From assembly GCA_937877515.1 (NCBI GenBank), contig CALFIX010000003.1, forward strand, positions 1-11,080: a stretch of 11,080 nt of DNA. The letters run 5' to 3'. Of this stretch, positions 1 through 6,437 are shown in pieces. A model generated the notes under the pieces. The model had not been told where the DNA came from. It made no database searches and worked only from the letters and a program-made list of their open reading frames with translations. The DNA is from an uncultured Treponema sp. GTDB taxonomy: Bacteria; Spirochaetota; Spirochaetia; Treponematales; Treponemataceae. A program made the translations under genes and the position numbers. Within the stretch, counting starts at the first letter, position 1. Each line of letters opens with the position of its first letter.

Positions 1-2
1 AT

Positions 3-545
3 TCGACAATCGGAAAATACAAGGTTGATGTTATGAAGGAGCGGATTTTAGACATAAATCCAAATGAAGAAGTAAACGCTTATAAATGCTTTTACCTCCC
101 GGAAACTCGCGACCAATTTGATTTTTCAAAATACGACTATGTTGTAGACGCGGTGGACACGGTTACAGCCAAAATAAATTTAATTCTTCAGGCAAAGGAA
201 GCAGGCACTAAAATCATTTGCAGTATGGGAGCTGGAAACAAGCTTGAGCCGACTCAGTTTAAGGTTGCAGATATTTCAGAAACTTCCGTCTGTCCCTTAG
301 CCCGTGTAATGAGGCAGGAATGTAAAAAGCGAAAAATCAATGACGTAAAGGTTGTGTTTTCTACAGAAGAAGCCTTGGAGCCACTTGATAATGCCTATAA
401 AGAAGAAACAGTGCCTTCAGAAACTCGCCCTGACGCAAGTGTGCGAAAAACTATCCCTGGCAGCACAGCCTTTGTTCCGTCGGTTGCAGGTCTTATTATT
501 GCTGGCGAGGTTATAAAGGATTTAACGAAAGGGACTAGGGGGTAA
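3..545 (+). CDS. tcdA: tRNA threonylcarbamoyladenosine dehydratase, 5'-truncated by window edge
   Basis: The reading frame is open from base 3, so the start lies outside the window; about 180 residues of a family that is usually 240-270 long are present, and the GxGxxG nucleotide-binding N-terminus is missing. The part that is visible fits the ThiF/MoeB/E1-like superfamily, TcdA (YgdL/CsdL) branch: an STIGKYKVDVMKERILDINP stretch, the DAVDTVTAK adenylation-domain segment, SMGAGNKLEPTQF, TSVCPLARVMR, and a C-terminal GSTAFVPSVAGLIIAGEV helix. In the known family the enzyme uses ATP to cyclise t6A37 of ANN-decoding tRNAs to ct6A in the cytoplasm. Downstream are 124 bases and then tetR, which has its own promoter, so tcdA is not obviously part of the following operon. 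An internal ATG at 33 is not the true start, since homology continues upstream of it. Confidence 0.88.
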   Translation, partial: STIGKYKVDVMKERILDINPNEEVNAYKCFYLPETRDQFDFSKYDYVVDAVDTVTAKINLILQAKEAGTKIICSMGAGNKLEPTQFKVADISETSVCPLARVMRQECKKRKINDVKVVFSTEEALEPLDNAYKEETVPSETRPDASVRKTIPGSTAFVPSVAGLIIAGEVIKDLTKGTRG

Positions 546-613
546 AAAATGCAGGATGTATTGCAGGTGTCTAGTGCGTAAAGAAACGTATGGCACTTTT
601 GCAATGAATAATC

Positions 614-652
614 ATAAAGTTAGTTGACACTAACTTTATTTATCAATATGGT
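614..652 (+). promoter_or_regulatory. tetR promoter with AGTTAG-N6-CTAACT operator (type A)
   Basis: A perfect inverted repeat with 10-bp arms (614-623 and 630-639) and a 6-bp spacer has the core AGTTAG-N6-CTAACT. The spacer is exactly TTGACA (624-629), a consensus -35, and TATGGT at 647-652 lies 17 bp downstream as a possible -10. A protein bound here would block the -35. The same core appears in the promoter of the methyltransferase gene at 6130-6153, which supports a real operator. The likely binder is the TetR protein encoded directly downstream; that link is inferred. Confidence 0.7.
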
Positions 653-668
653 TATCACTGATAACCAT
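648..668 (+). promoter_or_regulatory. tetO-like palindrome over tetR -10 and start (type B operator)
   Basis: A perfect 21-bp palindrome (10-bp arms, one central base) contains GGTTATCACTGATAACC. Its centre, TATCAnTGATA, equals the core of the classical tetO operators of TetR. It begins inside the proposed -10 and ends one base before the tetR ATG at 670. No Shine-Dalgarno fits between it and the ATG, and the predicted transcript start (about 659) gives a near-leaderless mRNA. Half-sites of the same sequence recur at 1339-1365 before the transporter genes. Confidence 0.65.
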
Positions 669-669
669 T

Positions 670-1308
670 ATGGCAAAAGATAAATCTTTTACGCACCAAA
701 CGATTTTAAAGGTTGCGCGAGAACAATTTATAAAATATGGATACTCTCAAACTTCTATTCGCACGATTGCAAAACTTTCTGGCGTTACAAGTGCGGCTTT
801 GTATAAGCATGCAGTTGATAAAGAAGATTTATTTAGTCAGATAGTTAGCCCCTTTGTTGATTCTTATAAAAAAGCGCGGAAAAGTCATATTCAAAAAAAT
901 GTAGAAGCACTTCATAAAAACACTGCAAGCCCTGTATCTAAAAGCCCTGATACCTCTAACCAAAATTTTGATAGCGGTTTTAATATTTTACAAGAAATAG
1001 TTCTGCCATACAGAGAAGAGATAAAGCTTATCTGCAACAAGGCTCAAGGCACAAAATATGAAAACTTTTTTCATGACGCAATAAATAAAGATGTGGACGA
1101 CACATATAATTCTTTAATGTCGTTAAAAAAGGAGGGGAAAAAAATTAATGTTCTAACTAAAAAGGAACTGCACGTTTTAATAAGTGCGTATTACACGGCA
1201 AGCCTAGAACCAATTCTACATGATTACACCACAGAAGAAACAATGCGGTGTTTTAAGCTTACAGTAGATTCGTTTATGCCAGGCTGGCTAAAAATTATAG
1301 GATATTAA
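670..1308 (+). CDS. TetR/AcrR-family transcriptional regulator
   Basis: A 212-residue protein of typical TetR length. The N-terminal DNA-binding domain covers roughly residues 8-55: TILKVAREQFIKYGYSQTSI, then the helix-turn-helix IRTIAKLSGVTSAALYKHAVDKEDLF, where YKHAVDKEDLF matches the usual YxHFxxKexL signature. The remaining 150 residues form the variable ligand-binding and dimerisation domain, which gives no hint of the ligand. There is no visible ribosome binding site; the start is fixed by the HTH register and the absence of an upstream in-frame ATG. It is transcribed toward two ABC half-transporters but ends in its own terminator, so it is a separate unit. Two palindromes over its promoter suggest autoregulation. 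A role in repressing the transporter (type B half-sites at 1339) and the methyltransferase (type A site at 6130) is inferred. Confidence 0.9.
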   Translation: MAKDKSFTHQTILKVAREQFIKYGYSQTSIRTIAKLSGVTSAALYKHAVDKEDLFSQIVSPFVDSYKKARKSHIQKNVEALHKNTASPVSKSPDTSNQNFDSGFNILQEIVLPYREEIKLICNKAQGTKYENFFHDAINKDVDDTYNSLMSLKKEGKKINVLTKKELHVLISAYYTASLEPILHDYTTEETMRCFKLTVDSFMPGWLKIIGY

Positions 1309-1335
1309 AGAGGCTCTAAAAAAGCCTCTTTTTTT
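1308..1335 (+). terminator. Rho-independent terminator of tetR
   Basis: AAGAGGCT (1308-1315) pairs perfectly with AGCCTCTT (1323-1330) around a 7-base loop and is followed by a T-run to 1335. It overlaps the last base of the tetR stop codon. Transcription of the transporter genes therefore needs its own promoter downstream. Confidence 0.85.
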
Positions 1336-1338
1336 ATT

Positions 1339-1380
1339 GGTTATCAGAATTTAATTTTGATAACTTATTAAAAATATGAT
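1339..1380 (+). promoter_or_regulatory. Putative promoter/operator of the ABC transporter pair (type B half-sites, N11)
   Basis: GGTTATCA (1339-1346) and TGATAAC (1358-1364) form an inverted repeat separated by 11 bases. The half-sites are the same as in the tetR palindrome at 648-668, but the start-to-start distance is 19 instead of 9, exactly one helical turn more. TATGAT at 1375-1380 is a good -10; no strong -35 stands at the correct distance (TAATTT at 1352-1357 would be at 17 bp), as is often seen in activated or tightly controlled promoters. A start near 1387 would place the mRNA 5' end inside the palindromic repeat. Confidence 0.5.
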
Positions 1381-1381
1381 T

Positions 1382-1485
1382 AAAAACTTTAACGAGTGGG
1401 ACGCAGGCAAAAATTAAGGGGGGACTCCTTAAGGGGAGTTACCTTGATTTTTGCCGTCGCTGGGACCCGCTTGTTAAAGTTTTTT
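1382..1485. repeat. Long palindromic intergenic repeat, copy 1 (in transporter 5' leader)
   Basis: The ends AAAAACTTTAAC (1382-1393) and GTTAAAGTTTTT (1473-1484) are exact reverse complements. Inside them GAGTGGGAC faces GTC-CTGGGACCCGC, GGCAAAAATTAAGG (1407-1420) faces CCTTGATTTTTGCC (1442-1455) with one mismatch, and ACTCC faces GGAGT at the tip. Almost the whole 103 bp can fold into one hairpin or cruciform. The outer ends and the right-hand block GTCGCTGGGACCCGCTT recur at 7311-7383, so this is a dispersed repeat of MITE/REP type. Its right end supplies the TTAAGGGAG ribosome-binding segment for the ABC gene at 1501. Confidence 0.8.
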
Positions 1486-1500
1486 AAGGGAGTTTTTCTT

Positions 1501-3270
1501 ATGAAAGAAAAGAAAAAAAGTGTTATTAGTACATTGATGCAATATGCAGGCGCTCACCGCTTTTTAACATATTCATCATGGGTATTGGCAAGCATAAGTG
1601 CTGTTCTAGCCTTATGTCCGTTTTATTTTATTTGGCGACTTATAAAAGAAGTGCTTTTATGTAACGGTGACTTTAGCAATGCGCAAGGTCTAAAGGTCTA
1701 CGGATGGTATGCAGTTCTTTCTAGTCTTGTTTCAATTTTAATCTACATTGCAGCCTTAATGTGTTCGCATTTAAGTGCATTCAGAATAAAAACAAATCTT
1801 ACCATACATGTAATGAATCACATTATGACGCTTCCTTTAGGGCTTGTTCAAAAAGAAGGAAGCGGAAAAATCCGTAAAATCGTGGTTGATTCAACAGGAG
1901 CAGCAGAAAGCTTTTTGGCACATTCACTTCCTGATAAGGCTGTTTCTTACATTACGCCAATCGGCTTAATTTTTATGATGGTCTTTTTTAACTGGAAGAT
2001 TGGACTTTTATGCTTGATTCCTGCCGTAATAGCCTTTTTATCAATGGGTCCTATGATGGGAGAAAAAATGAAAAAGGATATGGAACAGTATCAGATTGCC
2101 CTTGAAAGCATGAGTAACGAAGCGGTTGAATATGTTCGCGGAATTCCTGTTGTAAAAACCTTTGGTCAGAGCGTTAATTCATTTAACAGATTTAAAAAGT
2201 CAATTGACGATTATGAAAAATGGACAGTTGCTTACACTAAAAGTATGTGTCCTCCAATGATTGGCTTTATGACGGCAACTAATTCAATCTTTTTATTTAT
2301 AATTTTTGCTTCATACTGGCTTGGCTCTAAAGGACTTGATTCTAGTTTAATTTTGAACATTCTCTTTTATATAATTCTCACGCCTTTACTAACAGTGACT
2401 CTTATGAAAGTTGCATACGCAGGCGAAACTCAAATGGTTGTAGAAGAGGCTCTAAATAGAATCAACTGGATTTTGGGTCTTAAACCTCTTGCAAAACCTG
2501 TAACTTGTAAAGAAGCAAAAGACGGTTCTATTAAAATAGAAAACGTAAGCTTTAAGTATGAAGAAGATAAACCTAACGCAATAGACGGCATTAGTTTACA
2601 GATTCCGGAAAGAAGCTTTGTTGCCCTGGTTGGCCCAAGCGGTTCGGGTAAGTCTACTTTATGTGAATTAATTGCACGCTTTTGGGATGTGAATGGCGGA
2701 AGCATAAAAATAGGCGGCGTTGATGTAAAAAATATTGAAGAAGAAAAACTTATGGAAACCGTTTCTTTTGTGTTTCAGGATTCAAACCTTTTAAAAACTT
2801 CTATTTTGGAAAATGTGCGACTAGGAAATCCATCTGCTACAAAAGAAGAAGTTTTACAGGCCTTAAAAGATGCACAGTGCGAAGACATTTTACAAAAGCT
2901 TCCAGACGGACTTGAAACAGTAATTGGCTCAAAAGGAACTTATGTTAGTGGTGGTGAAGCACAAAGGCTTTGTATTGCACGTGCCTTTCTTAAAAAATCT
3001 AAGATTTTAATTTTAGACGAGGCGACCGCTTTTAGTGACCCAGAAAACGAAGAAAAAGTTTTAACTTCATTCAAGAACCTTGCAAAAAATAAAACTGTAA
3101 TTATGATTGCTCACCGCTTAAGTACGGTTGTAAACGCAGATAAAATTTTTGTTCTTTCTAACGGAAAAATTGCTGAAGAAGGAAATCACAAAACTCTAGT
3201 AGAAAAGGGCGGGCTATATTCGCACATGTGGGCAGAATTTAACAAAGCCACTGAATGGAGGGTAAACTAA
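1501..3270 (+). CDS. ABC transporter half-transporter A (permease-ATPase fusion)
   Basis: 589 residues with the layout of a type IV (exporter-fold) half-transporter. Membrane segments are visible near residues 22-45, 68-89, 151-163, 165-182, 254-274 and 284-302. The ATPase domain runs from about residue 343: Walker A GPSGSGKST (378-386), Q-loop FQD, signature VSGGE (482-486, V instead of the usual L), Walker B ILILDEAT (502-509, catalytic E507) and the switch H538. The ATAFSDPENE D-loop is typical of one partner of IrtAB/YbtPQ-like heterodimers. The start is ATG 1501, preceded by TTAAGGGAG; an in-frame GTG at 1396 would only add translation of the palindromic repeat. The stop overlaps the next ATG (TAATG). 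The substrate cannot be read from sequence; the TetR neighbour suggests a toxic compound, metabolite or siderophore-like molecule. Confidence 0.92.
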   Translation: MKEKKKSVISTLMQYAGAHRFLTYSSWVLASISAVLALCPFYFIWRLIKEVLLCNGDFSNAQGLKVYGWYAVLSSLVSILIYIAALMCSHLSAFRIKTNLTIHVMNHIMTLPLGLVQKEGSGKIRKIVVDSTGAAESFLAHSLPDKAVSYITPIGLIFMMVFFNWKIGLLCLIPAVIAFLSMGPMMGEKMKKDMEQYQIALESMSNEAVEYVRGIPVVKTFGQSVNSFNRFKKSIDDYEKWTVAYTKSMCPPMIGFMTATNSIFLFIIFASYWLGSKGLDSSLILNILFYIILTPLLTVTLMKVAYAGETQMVVEEALNRINWILGLKPLAKPVTCKEAKDGSIKIENVSFKYEEDKPNAIDGISLQIPERSFVALVGPSGSGKSTLCELIARFWDVNGGSIKIGGVDVKNIEEEKLMETVSFVFQDSNLLKTSILENVRLGNPSATKEEVLQALKDAQCEDILQKLPDGLETVIGSKGTYVSGGEAQRLCIARAFLKKSKILILDEATAFSDPENEEKVLTSFKNLAKNKTVIMIAHRLSTVVNADKIFVLSNGKIAEEGNHKTLVEKGGLYSHMWAEFNKATEWRVN

Positions 3271-4952
3271 TGAAAAGTTTGTCATTAAAAGAAAAGTTAA
3301 AGCACAGATACGCACTTTCTGACTACGGTGCAAAGGGAATGTTACAGGCGTTTGTTGCGGTAACCTGCGCTAACCTCTGTTTAATGTTTAGCGTTGGGCT
3401 TTTATACAGGTTGGTTTCTGAACTTTTAGGTGGCTCTTTAAGTGTAAAAAACATTCCGCTTTATGCTGTAGCAAGCGTTATTGTTCTTGTTTTAATTGTT
3501 ATAACCCAAAGATGGCAGTACAATTCCACATTCTTAACAACATATGTAGAAAGCGGAATCAGACGGCGGACTCTTGCAGAAAAGCTAAGAAAACTTCCTC
3601 TTTCATTCTTTGCTAAAAAAGATTTAACAGACCTTACAAACACAATAATGAACGACTGTGCTCGAATTGAAACTGCGTCTTCTCACTGGCTTCCGGAACT
3701 TGTAGGCTCTTTAATTTCTACAACTATTGTTTGTGCAAGTCTTTTCTTCTTTAACTGGAAGATGACTTTAAGTGCAATTTGGCCGCTCCCTGTTGCGTTT
3801 ATAATTGTTTTGAGCTCTAAAAAGCTTGGAGAAACTCTCTTAAAAAAATCGATGGAATATAGCCTTCAGAATCATAATACAGTTCAGGAAGGCTTAGAAA
3901 CATTACGTGACTTAAAATCCTACAATGCAACTTCTTCTTTTATGGAAACATTCAAGCAGCGTTTAGACAAAATAGAAAAGCACACAATTAAATTAGAAAT
4001 ATTTACTTCAAGTTTTGTTACTTCTGCCCAGATGGTTTTAAAAATTGGAATCGGAACTGTATCCCTTACGGGAAGCGTTCTTCTTGCAAGAGGTGAACTG
4101 GATGTCCTTACATTTTTTATGTATCTTTTAGTGGTTTCGCGTCTTTACGACCCACTTATGGTTTCTCTTCAAAATCTAGCTGCAATTATGAGCACTTCAA
4201 TTCAATATAAACGAATGGACGAAATTTTAAGCTATAGGGAACAGACAGGGCTCAATCAGCTTTCTAATAACGGATATGACATTGAGTTTTCTAATGTGGC
4301 TTTTTCTTATGAGGACGGAAAAACTCTTTTACGCAATGTAAGTTTTACTGCAAAACAGGGCGAAGTTACCGCTTTAGTAGGTCCTAGCGGCTGCGGAAAA
4401 ACAACAGTTGCGCGCCTTGCTTCACGCTTTTGGGACATAAATGGTGGAACTATAAAAGTTGGTGGAATGGATATTTCTAAAATAGACCCTGAAACGCTTT
4501 TAACACTATACTCGATTGTATTTCAGGATGTAACTCTTTTTAATAATACTATTATGGAAAATATCCGTATCGGAAAAAAATACGCAACTGACCAGGAAGT
4601 TAAGGAAGCAGCCCGCTTAGCTAACTGCACAGAATTTATAGAATCTCTTCCAGAAAAATGGAATACCGTAATTGGTGAAAACGGAAGAAACCTTTCTGGT
4701 GGCGAACGCCAGCGAATAAGCATAGCAAGAGCCTTTTTAAAGGATGCACCGATTATTCTTCTGGACGAAGCAACTGCAAGCCTTGATGTAGACAACGAAA
4801 CCTTGATACAGGAATCGATTTCCCGCCTTATAAAAAATAAAACCGTAATGATAATTGCCCACCGAATGCGCACCGTAGAAAACGCAGACAAGGTTGTGCT
4901 CTTAAAAGACGGCGTAGTAGAAAAACAGGGAAAGCTTAAAGAAGTGTTATAA
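3270..4952 (+). CDS. ABC transporter half-transporter B (permease-ATPase fusion)
   Basis: 560 residues, same fold as its partner. Membrane segments are visible near residues 27-49, 62-80, 142-160 and 164-182, with two less clear ones around 245-300. The ATPase domain has Walker A GPSGCGKTT (371-379), FQD Q-loop, canonical signature LSGGE (475-479), Walker B IILLDEAT (495-502, catalytic E500), D-loop ATASLD and switch H531. All catalytic residues are intact. The start chosen is ATG 3270, which overlaps the stop of the upstream gene and has GGAGGG about 7 bases before it; the in-frame ATG at 3255 lies upstream of that site. The overlap implies coupled translation and a heterodimer in equal amounts. 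A second, broken copy of its C-terminal coding segment lies at about 6318-6411. No terminator is visible after the stop. Confidence 0.92.
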   Translation: MKSLSLKEKLKHRYALSDYGAKGMLQAFVAVTCANLCLMFSVGLLYRLVSELLGGSLSVKNIPLYAVASVIVLVLIVITQRWQYNSTFLTTYVESGIRRRTLAEKLRKLPLSFFAKKDLTDLTNTIMNDCARIETASSHWLPELVGSLISTTIVCASLFFFNWKMTLSAIWPLPVAFIIVLSSKKLGETLLKKSMEYSLQNHNTVQEGLETLRDLKSYNATSSFMETFKQRLDKIEKHTIKLEIFTSSFVTSAQMVLKIGIGTVSLTGSVLLARGELDVLTFFMYLLVVSRLYDPLMVSLQNLAAIMSTSIQYKRMDEILSYREQTGLNQLSNNGYDIEFSNVAFSYEDGKTLLRNVSFTAKQGEVTALVGPSGCGKTTVARLASRFWDINGGTIKVGGMDISKIDPETLLTLYSIVFQDVTLFNNTIMENIRIGKKYATDQEVKEAARLANCTEFIESLPEKWNTVIGENGRNLSGGERQRISIARAFLKDAPIILLDEATASLDVDNETLIQESISRLIKNKTVMIIAHRMRTVENADKVVLLKDGVVEKQGKLKEVL

Positions 4953-5017
4953 GGAACTTTGTCACCCAGAACGCTACGCTCCGACCGCGAGACTTAGGCG
5001 AATACGGCGTTAACGGC

Positions 5018-5182
5018 ATGCATTTTACAATGTCAAGCCTTTCAACTTTAGAAGAAGCTTGTAAAGTTTTAGAAGGAGTTAATGCCCCTCTTCTTGCAGC
5101 CGTTATGCTTCCTGGGGCAATCGGAAGTGCGGTAATTGGGGCTGCTTTTCTTTGCGGCAATTGCTACCTGGCTATGAAATAA
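5018..5182 (+). pseudogene. Unidentified short hydrophobic ORF or C-terminal gene remnant
   Basis: 54 codons, ATG 5018 to TAA 5180; the same frame stays open further upstream to the end of the transporter gene. Codon choice (GTT, CTT, GCA, GGA) resembles the real genes nearby. The residues NAPLLAAVMLPGAIGSAVIG and AAFLCGNCYLAM form a probable membrane segment. No ribosome binding site precedes 5018, and there is no clear N-terminus. I do not recognise the family. It could be the C-terminus of a lost membrane gene once co-transcribed with the transporter, or a small membrane protein. The stretch 4964-4999 before it (CGCTACGCTCCGACCGCGAG) is GC-rich and unlike the neighbouring sequence. Confidence 0.35.
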
Positions 5183-5185
5183 TGG

Positions 5186-5304
5186 CGAAAGTCGTTTCCT
5201 CCTGAAATGGAAGCACCTGGCGACTTTAAAAGATTTTCAATATCCTGCCATTCAATATTTGACTGAACAGGATTTTTGAAAATAGCATCATATATTTTGG
5301 TACT
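5186..5304 (-). pseudogene. HicA-family toxin fragment
   Basis: On the - strand the frame reads STKIYDAIFKNPVQSNIEW, then QDIENLLKSPGASISGGN, and then leaves the family at DFRHYFIAR-stop. This matches the N-terminal half of HicA-type mRNA interferases (IFxxPVxxNIxWxDIExLLxxLGAxISEGxGS). The conserved GSRVxx strand, the C-terminal half, a start codon (an in-frame TAA lies just upstream) and any HicB antitoxin are all absent, so it is a relic of a lost toxin-antitoxin locus. The identification rests on my memory of the family consensus. Confidence 0.6.
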
Positions 5305-5336
5305 ACAGCCGAATTATATTTGTAAAACTCTTTTAT

Positions 5337-6116
5337 TTACCACTTAAACACCGCAAGCCTGTTGTTTATGTTCTTTCCGATGATTGCAAAGAGCTTTCCG
5401 CGAAGGGAGTATTTTTTCATTTCTTCGTTGTAGCTGGTTTCTTTTACAAAGGTAAGGCGGCTTTCTAGTTCAAGGTATTCTTTTCCGCTGTTGGTGCCCC
5501 AGCCAAATGTTGCGTTTGTGTTTTTTACGGCGTCGTGGTGTTTACCGTGTTTTTCTAGGAATGGGGAATGCAATTCTGCAAGAAGATAACCGTGACTAAA
5601 ACTGTCGCAAAGCATTTTAAGGCAAGTTTTTACCTGTTCTTTTGAAAAATATTCAAGAACGCCTTCCATTACAACGATGTTCATGTCATTTTTAGGAAGC
5701 TGTTTTGTCCATTCACCGTCAAGGGCACTGCCAGCCAGCATCGTGCAGCGTTCCCTGTCCTGGTAAACTTTTCTTCGTACTTCTATCTGGTCTGGTAAGT
5801 CTACATCAAACCAAGTGATTTTTCCGTTATCTACCTGAGAAAATTTGTCATCAAAACCGCAGCCTAAATTAATGCAAACTGCGTCTGGGTATTGTGCGAT
5901 AAGAGCGTTTAATTCATTTTTATACATAATTGTTCGGGCAACAACGCCTTCGTGTGACATAAACGGATCGAATTTACTTACGTCCACGCCTAAAGTTTCT
6001 ATGATTTCCTTTGCCTTTTCGTCTTTTATGCGTGCGTTTGGGCGGGAAGTTTCGCTAGCCTTTATTGCAAGCGGAATAAGTGCTGTTTCCTGTATATCTC
6101 CAAATTTTAATTCCAT
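5337..6116 (-). CDS. Class I SAM-dependent methyltransferase, LCMT/TcmP-like
   Basis: 259 residues. The SAM-binding motif INLGCGFDD (82-90), the acidic loop WFDVDLP (102-108) that holds the ribose, and the post-IV motif VVMEGVLEYF (148-157) place it in the leucine carboxyl methyltransferase family (PF04072 type), which includes TcmP-like polyketide O-methyltransferases. Members methylate carboxylates or hydroxyls of small molecules; the substrate here is unknown. ATG 6116 follows AAGGAG at good spacing. No signal peptide, so it is cytosolic. The gene stands alone on the - strand between two zones of gene remnants. Its promoter carries the same AGTTAG-N6-CTAACT palindrome as tetR, so it probably belongs to that regulon, perhaps modifying what the ABC transporter moves (inference). 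Confidence 0.85.
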   Translation of the reverse strand: MELKFGDIQETALIPLAIKASETSRPNARIKDEKAKEIIETLGVDVSKFDPFMSHEGVVARTIMYKNELNALIAQYPDAVCINLGCGFDDKFSQVDNGKITWFDVDLPDQIEVRRKVYQDRERCTMLAGSALDGEWTKQLPKNDMNIVVMEGVLEYFSKEQVKTCLKMLCDSFSHGYLLAELHSPFLEKHGKHHDAVKNTNATFGWGTNSGKEYLELESRLTFVKETSYNEEMKKYSLRGKLFAIIGKNINNRLAVFKW

Positions 6117-6129
6117 ATGATTTCTCCTT

Positions 6130-6180
6130 TTTAGTTAGTCTAGGCTAACTAAATGTATAACATATTGTTGTTCGTGTAAA
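6130..6180 (-). promoter_or_regulatory. Methyltransferase promoter with AGTTAG-N6-CTAACT operator (type A)
   Basis: TTTAGTTAG (6130-6138) and CTAACTAAA (6145-6153) form a perfect 9-6-9 inverted repeat. Read on the - strand, a -35 TTTACA (6175-6180) and a -10 TACATT (6152-6157, 17-bp spacer; TATACA at 15 bp is an alternative) lie just upstream, so the operator covers the transcript start. The core and 6-bp spacing match the tetR site at 614-639, while the outer bases differ. Confidence 0.65.
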
Positions 6181-6234
6181 TGGTGGGGTAAGGGGGGAAT
6201 GTGGCGGCCTTGTGCATCGCTTTAGTAACTGTGA

Positions 6235-6411
6235 CGAGGATTGACTGCAGCTCACGCAAAAATCTACACCAAAATCTGTAATTATCTGTGCGACTGTCTG
6301 CATTATGTGTCCTGCAAAGATATTGCCCGCCGGATGCGCACCGTAGAAAACGCAGATAAGATTGTGCTTTTAAAAGACGGTGTAGTAGAAAAGCAGGGAA
6401 ATACTATATAA
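6235..6411 (+). pseudogene. Hybrid remnant: HTH-like piece joined to a second copy of the ABC half-transporter B C-terminus
   Basis: One open frame runs from 6235 to TAA 6409 with no credible start codon. Its second half (RMRTVENADKIVLLKDGVVE, then KQG) is nearly identical in protein and very similar in DNA to the last codons of the transporter gene at about 4859-4937. The first half, KIYTKICNYLCDCLHYVSCK then DIARRM, resembles the first helix-turn-helix of AraC-type regulators, though this is a weak match. The junction falls on DIARRM, where the transporter reads IIAHRM, so short sequence identity may have guided the fusion. The H of the transporter H-loop is R here. Not a functional gene. 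Confidence 0.6.
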
Positions 6412-6437
6412 TCAGATTTATCAAAAAAGGAACTGAT

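Noticed and set aside
549..581. 10-codon ORF between tcdA and tetR
   Set aside because: No ribosome binding site, too short, and no relation to the downstream gene.
573..600. Possible terminator after tcdA (AGTGC...GCACT then TTT)
   Set aside because: The stem is only 5 bp with a 15-base loop and a short T-run; too weak to call.
1396..1500. In-frame GTG start extending half-transporter A by 35 residues
   Set aside because: The extension is translation of the palindromic repeat; ATG 1501 has a good ribosome binding site and begins typical family sequence.
3255..3269. Earlier ATG for half-transporter B
   Set aside because: It lies upstream of GGAGGG, which is correctly spaced for ATG 3270, and TAATG overlap coupling is the usual arrangement.
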